Origin: Apostichopus japonicus
Taxonomy: Eukaryota; Echinodermata; Holothuroidea; Aspidochirotida; Stichopodidae
Length of the DNA: 64,000 bases
Direction of reading: 5' to 3'
NCBI RefSeq assembly: GCF_037975245.1
Contig: NC_092577.1
Span: 31,624,398 to 31,688,397 of the forward strand
The notes below the pieces were generated by a model, which was not told where the DNA came from, did no database searches, and worked only from the letters and a program-made list of their open reading frames with translations. Position numbers and translations under genes: made by a program. Positions 58,485 to 64,000 of this stretch are shown one piece after another. Numbering within the stretch: position 1 is the stretch's first letter; each line of letters begins with the position of its first letter.

Positions 58485-58558
58485 TGCGTAAGTATGCATC
58501 GATTATGTAAGTGTGCATCGATTACGTAAGTATGCAAATCGAGGAGGTGGGTATAAAA
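58485..58558 (+). promoter_or_regulatory. Promoter-like cluster: direct repeats, octamer, TATA
   Basis: Three repeats of the type gtaagtatgcatcgatta are followed by ATGCAAAT (58532-58539) and TATAAAA (58552-58558). An octamer directly upstream of a TATA box recalls histone or small nuclear RNA promoters. No gene was recognised downstream (58580-58740), so what it drives, if anything, is unknown. Confidence 0.35.
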
Positions 58559-59186
58559 GGTCACACCCTAAACACCATTGGGTGAGAGCAGCATTGACCT
58601 TTGCCCCCCCTCGACCAAGCGTAAATTTCCCCTTGGTCACGCTAAGGAAATAACACACATCGGCAATGATGACATTATATACTGTGCGAAACTGCACAGT
58701 ACGAAAGATTACATCCTATGCAGCCTCACTGCAGGATGCTGTAGACCCCACCCCCCCCCCCCCCCCGGCCTAATTACCTCAGATTTATACTTTTGACACA
58801 GTGCATAATTGGAATAACTAGAATTTACATGAATTATTCTACAAGATAATACCCATATTATCACCTTGGCAACAACTGATTTGCTCGACGTGATTATCTG
58901 ACGTGGTATCGTCGATGGTAAAAGCTAATTTTCACTAAATTCACTCTCAAGTTTCATGTATTAGGATAGAGGTAGTCAAGGATGTAAAACAGAGATAAAT
59001 AGATTAATTAAATAGATTGTCATCTCTTTCACGTTTATGCTCATCAAACTGGAAATACTCAAATCTTTTAACTTTGGAATGATTAGAAAATCTACATTAT
59101 TAATTATTTTATATATTAACGCATAACATTTTAAATCTTCAGAATACATATTATCTGTTGGCAGTCAACTGATGACCTCCATTGAT

Positions 59187-59319
59187 CAGGGATGAGCCTG
59201 GGGTAATAAAAAAATCACGGAACTTTGCAAAAATTGCGGTATAGGCTCCAGTTTGGATATGCTACAGTGTGTTAGGATAATAGTTTTTGTCCCCGAGGTA
59301 GAAAAGAAATCACGGATAT
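59187..59319. mobile_element. Truncated copy of the 161-bp MITE
   Basis: Matches 49897-50030 (cagggatgagcctggg ... gtgttaggataatagttttt ... gaaatcacggatat) and then diverges, so the right end is missing. Confidence 0.7.
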
Positions 59320-60267
59320 GAAAGGCCTTAGGGGAATTACAGTGCAGTGTCATTGCAAATTGCCTTAGTGCCTCAGAATACTGCAATGCATGTGGCCTTT
59401 CGTTCGTGCCACTCAAGGTTGTGTTTGGAGTCACTCGTAAACCTCTGTTGTAATGTATGCTCGTAGCTCTTTGAGTAAGTCTTTCATTGTTTGTATTTTC
59501 CTTCATTCAAACTTTTTGTTGCAGAACCCTTTATTTTCTTTTTGAAATGCTCATTTTCTAGCAGAACGTCTTTCATTGTTTTTTGTTTCCTTGTTACTTG
59601 AACGCTGCGGATCAGTGACATCCTGGTTTATCATTAATTGGTTTATAAGTATCTCCAAAGACTCTCTTTTTGGGGGAGGGGGGGGGGCCTTGGCATTGAT
59701 TCTGTCCGTTTCATATGTTTCTGGGAATTAACAAATTGTTGGCACAGCATCCCTTTTAAGCCTTCTTCCTTCAATCTCTGGACCACTGACATAAGAAATA
59801 GAAGTAAAATGCTCACCACGCAGGATGGAGAACCTTTAACAATAGTGCTCACCCCCAGTCCACAACCATATCTCCTTGTAATTGGACTTGATAGAATACA
59901 TGATTGAGTAACAATCCGAATAAAATTACAAGAAAACCCAGAATTCCTCACTTTTGCATATTTGCTTCATATAGTTATTAACGTATTATCATTAGCCTAA
60001 CAGGTCCCTGTCAGATAATTCTATTAAATGAAAAAGCAAAACTTAGGTATAAATTACCTGAAAGGTTTGAAGGGAGTCCATGAGATATTGAACATCAAAT
60101 ATAGATATCATTTTAGCAGCCTCGAATAATTTTTGATCAAAAACAGTTCAAAGATTAATTTACTACAATTGTTTAATTTATTACATATAATTGCACTTGA
60201 TAAGAAAGTGGAAATAAAACCTCTCTGGTTAAAAGCCTGACATCTGATGTTATCAAACCTTCAGTGT

Positions 60268-61136
60268 TTAGGGCTTTGTACCGTCTACAGGAACCTATAG
60301 AAGAAAAAGAATGTTAGAGAGGTTTAGAATGTCCTCATCATCATAGCTCAGTTAAAAGGGCAGAGGATAACAGGCATATCGGGTACCTCCCCTCCCCCCC
60401 CCCCCTCCTTCTCAGCTTAGCACAATAATTCAAAAGTAGTTAGTAGTGCAACTTTGCATTTAGGCCTAAGTATAGTCATAATTTATAAGACATCTAAAAC
60501 ATAAATTTCTTTCTGGAGGTGGGGGGGGGGGGGAAGGGTTGGTTGATGCGGAAGGGGCCTCCAATTCCCTGAAATGGCAGTCATCTTCAATGACCCCAGG
60601 CCCACCCCCACTTTACAAAATCCTGGATCCGTTATTGGTAAATTCAACAAAGAGATACTGATTACGAATTAACAATAATTTTCAGTTCTTTTATAGCGCA
60701 ATTTACAATAAAGTCTCGCAGCGCTGTACTTAACCCTGGTCATTGGTAACTTGTCACACCTACACACCAAAGTGTGCACAATTTAAACAATCTCTCCTGG
60801 GGCACCAAGGTGCACACAGCCACGTGTCCCCTGGGAGACTTCCCATAGGGTGCAGCCACAAACCGGCGCACGCAACTATATGTAAAAGTCACCTCGCAAG
60901 TCCCCATTTAAACACCTGGGTGAAGAGAGGCAATGGAGATAAAGAGCCTTGCCCAAGGACACAACGCAATGATCTGGCCAGGGCTCGAACCTGTAATCCT
61001 TAGATCACAAGTCCACTGCCTTAACCACTTGACCACAATGCCCTCAAGTTAAGCTAGCTCATTGGCATTTGTCAACATATTGTATTTACAATTTATGCCT
61101 TAGTGTACTGCAATGGTCACACACCTATTAAAACAA

Positions 61137-61170
<34 letters not shown>

Positions 61171-62188
61171 GGCAATTATTTGCTAGCATATGTTTTCTTT
61201 GATGGAGTACAGACTGTTCAGGCCATTACAACCTGAGCTTTATCTTAATTTACCAAATTTCGGAATATTTGAGGAGAAAACGACAGAAAAACCTTCTTTG
61301 TAAAGCTTGATGGATCGACAGGGCTGTGGAAAAACTTGCGGCTCTCTTCAAATCTGAACATTCGAAGGCATTGCACGAAAGCTGCTATCAACTTGATTCA
61401 AGCTTGATTCAAGCTTCACTCAAGCTGGATAAAGTGGTTAAAGAAATAAGACAACTGGACTGACCTTTTGGTCTGTCGGATTGTTCGTTTTCCAGCTGAG
61501 GTAGGTGTTCCAGAATACCGAGACGATATTGATGACAACTGGTCTGAGAAAATCAATTCAAGAAACATGAAGACCTTTCTGGTACTAAATGGTACTACCT
61601 GTTTCCACTGACGGAATTTTGGGCACTTTGTGTTTTTCTTTAGAAATACACTCTTTGTTGACAAAAGAATTGTAATAATAAAAGGTGCCCTTGTGTTGAA
61701 AGAAATACAGGTACTAGTGGAATTTGTGGTACAGAATGCAAACAGGTTGTATTTTATTAGGAACTTGAGATTATTTTGTGGTTTGACCCCTCAAATCAAA
61801 GTTACATATCTCACTGCACCATAAAGCTTGTGACCTCCCCCCAAAAAAAGACCCCCCCCTACACTTTTTCCCTCCCTGTCACTAATATCCCATAACCAAG
61901 CCTGGCCAAATCCAACTGATATAGCATTAAGGGTTACTTACTTAAGTATTCTCTCTAATGAAATTGTTCATAGCATTGAAACTGATTATCATGAGGCCAA
62001 TGTCCCAGTTGAGTACACTCCCTCAATTTTCACTGTCCCTTCTACACAATGGATTCCTGTGCCATTATTTGCCAATAATCTGATCATAAAGACTTTACAA
62101 TATTCAAGAAGAAATGATTCAAATCTCAAACTCACCTGTAGTACAATGGAAGGATGTAAAAGTTAAAAAGCTGAACTGGTGGGAAAAC
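60268..62188 (-). CDS. Second Mpv17-family gene, 3' exons only (5' part beyond window)
   Basis: Exons on the minus strand: 62188-62136 (53 nt: VFPPVQLFNFYILPLYY, split R), 61543-61465 (79 nt: PVVINIVSVFWNTYLSWKTN, ending PTDQK), and a proposed last exon 60294-60268 (VPVDGTKP, stop TAA) behind a good pyrimidine tract. The 53- and 79-nt exons have exactly the lengths and phases of those in the gene at 48823-54902, which shows tandem duplication. If the donor at 61464 (gtcagt) is not used, the frame reads on to a stop at 61438-61440 (KVSPVVLFL). The exons for the first two thirds of the protein were not found before 64000. Confidence 0.82.
60668..61044 (-). mobile_element. tRNA-derived SINE family C
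   Basis: Minus strand: tgtggtcaagtggttaaggc (box A), acaggttcgagccctggcc (box B), then cttgggcaaggctctttatc, caccctatgggaagtctccc, and a 3' end gcgctataaaagaactgaaa with an ATT-rich tail. Composite tRNA head plus conserved central region. No clear target duplication was seen. Confidence 0.75.
61141..61165. repeat. Short (AT)n microsatellite
   Basis: A 25-bp ta/at run between the SINE and the Mpv17-like exon. Confidence 0.85.
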
Positions 62189-62925
62189 CTGGGTACAGAA
62201 AAAGGAAATGTCTTCATCGATTTAAAAAAAACTTCGTAAATTTTTACCGATATCCCAGTGGTTAGAGCAAAGGGCCGGACAGGACCAAAACTGTTTTGCT
62301 ACAAATAGAATATAAATCGCTCAGGCCTATAAAGGCTGTAAGGGTGTGCATACCAGGATTAGTGCAAGTTTTCATGGACCGATTTCTTTATTTGTTGGCC
62401 CCCACCGAGAACCCCTGCCAGATGTAAACACCACAAATAATTTGAAACAATCTTTTCAAGTTCCCTTAATGAGTCAGCTATACAGATAGTGATGATTATC
62501 TTTTTCGTAAAAAGTTCATTAACGTAACCACACACCCCATTTTAGAGGTGCGATACTTGCTTTGAATTAAAACAATGTTTTTTTTTTTTCATTCCAAGAT
62601 ATCATAACATGGCACTTTTATTAGTTTTATTGACTAGTTTCATTTTTTTTTTATAACCATGGAATTTTTTTAAGCTTATGCAAAAATTTATTATGTGACC
62701 AAATTATCTAGGCAACAAGATTAAATTCTCAGAATAGTTGGAATTGTGTATTACTGGTTAATATAATATCAACTTGAATTGAAAAAGGTTACACAGGATC
62801 AATTGGAATCATATTTTAAATTACACTGATGGAACAGACACAAGCTATAGTGACTATAGACACGAAGCAAACCTCTCTGCAGAGTATCAAGAGCTGTCTA
62901 AATTGCAATCATTCAGTTCAATGAC

Positions 62926-63409
62926 CAGGGATGTGCCCAGGATTTCCTGAGTGCCGGGTATACTGTACTGATCACCATCCTGGGGGAGGGGTCTAAAGAG
63001 GAGGGGGTGTCCCCCTCCCCTTTGAGAAGGTGCTCAGATGCCAAATGCTGGCACTTGTCTAGCTTTTTAAGCACATACACAAAAGTACTAGTTTTGCTAA
63101 CAATTTACATTTTTAATTTTTTTTTAGTGAAATATATTACATACCTGGTAAAAGTTATTAGTTTGCTTCAAAGAAATTTTACAAGGGACCAATTGAGAGC
63201 CGTAAGTAAGGTTTCTCGCATGCGTAACTGATGCATTATTAGTCTGTATGATTTTGGCATAGGCTAGGCCCAATATATGTTGAATATATTGTTAGGAATG
63301 TTGGGATTTTAGATGAAAATAGTGGTGGGCAGGATTCACGATTTTTAAGACAGTGCTGGGCGGTAATTTTTAGTGCAGGGCGAGGCCGCCCAGCGTGGGC
63401 ACATCCCTG
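62926..63409. mobile_element. hAT-like MITE, CAGGGATGTGCCCA ends
   Basis: The terminal inverted repeats cagggatgtgccca and gtgggcacatccctg are nearly perfect. The flanks share aatgac (6-8 bp depending on how the boundary is set). It carries the G-rich hairpin module (gggggaggggtct ... ccccctcccctttg) and an agatgcc...ctggc stretch like that of the MITEs at 8399 and 26380. Non-coding. Confidence 0.78.
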
Positions 63410-64000
63410 AATGACCTTGACAGTCTTGGTCTTGCACCCTAATATGGATGCTGACCTTCTAAAGTAGAACTGGTGATGGAGATGAACAAAGGATGCTGAT
63501 CTTCGATCCCCAGTTGACCAATCAGCTACTGACACATTTGACTTATTTCGCAACAGACTGAGCTAAGGGTGACAGTGATACCTCTAGCCAGGAATTGACT
63601 GACAGATTCCTAGCAGTAACGGACAAAAGTGAAGATTTTCTGGGTGTAGACCAGCGGTTCCAAAAGAGGGGGTCGCCACCCAAAAGGGGGTAGCCAACGC
63701 ATTTCATGGGGAGCCAAAAAAAAAAAAAGGACGGGATCAAACGTCAAAATTTCTTTGATAAGAAGTTCTTTTGATTAATAGATATTTTGTTAAACCAAAT
63801 GCTACATTTCCGGCTATTGTTATCGATGACGTTTACATTTATACAAGCTGTATCTTAAAGAGGTTAGTTGCCATTTTGACATTGTGGTTACTTTATTTAA
63901 ACTGTACCCACTTGTTTCTGACATGGTCGTTATATGGAAAGCCAAGAAGATTTTAGCATAATTTTTTTTTTTTTTTTAATTTCTAATTTTTTTAGTATCA
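63410..64000. other. Right edge; no exon recognised
   Basis: Should be an intron of the second Mpv17 gene. A poly-A run near 63717-63728 and a poly-T run near 63962-63979; nothing else supported. Confidence 0.3.

Noticed and set aside
61000-61044. Intact tRNA genes at the SINE heads (also 16588, 26304, 30340, 35090, 35540)
   Set aside because: Box A and B are present but each is fused to a long non-tRNA body and does not fold as a complete tRNA; they are SINE promoters.

Overview
This is a eukaryotic (metazoan) genomic window: AT-rich, with genes split into short exons by long introns, many small DNA transposons, tRNA-derived SINEs, decayed LINE pieces, microsatellites and poly(G/C) runs. 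The gene set (SMNDC1, a Rab32/38-type GTPase, a fibrinogen-domain protein, two Mpv17-type proteins) and the repeats fit a marine invertebrate deuterostome, most likely an echinoderm. The species is an inference and is not shown by the sequence.

Layout. 244-4747 (+): six 3' exons of the splicing factor SMNDC1/SPF30; its 5' end lies outside the window. 4.7-15.7 kb: no gene recognised; it holds the SMNDC1 3' UTR, hAT-like MITEs, an inverted repeat and a 37-bp micro-hairpin. 15710-23931 (-): complete five-exon Rab32/38-like gene (212 aa) with a SINE, an AAAT array and two minisatellites in its introns. 24-37.5 kb: gene-poor repeat region with nested SINE/hAT insertions, a diverged satellite, hammerhead-like motifs and a 664-bp perfect palindrome. 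37516-41632 (-): a fibrinogen C-terminal (FReD) gene whose long exon encodes about 52 heptad repeats ahead of the FReD domain. 41.5-45.1 kb: a diverged tandem duplication that copies a 66-nt coding exon; the copies differ by a 463-bp hAT MITE and a 27-bp hairpin, each with a target-site duplication. A canonical type I hammerhead ribozyme motif sits between the copies. 45.1-46.9 kb: LINE remains split by a TTAA-bounded MITE. 48823-54902 (-): complete eight-exon Mpv17 gene (198 aa). 60268-62188 (-): 3' exons of a second Mpv17 gene in tandem, continuing beyond the window edge.

The genes do not form one pathway: splicing, Rab traffic to lysosome-related organelles, secreted lectin-like recognition, and an inner mitochondrial membrane protein. 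The most unusual material is non-coding: (1) three tiny hairpins (27-38 bp), each flanked by 7-9 bp direct repeats, one with an empty paralogous site; (2) one canonical and two variant hammerhead ribozyme motifs; (3) the perfect palindrome made of two head-to-head SINE-bearing units, absent from its paralogous site; (4) elements with different terminal repeats that share internal modules. Coordinates were read by eye from splice signals and protein family conservation; no alignment or folding program was run.
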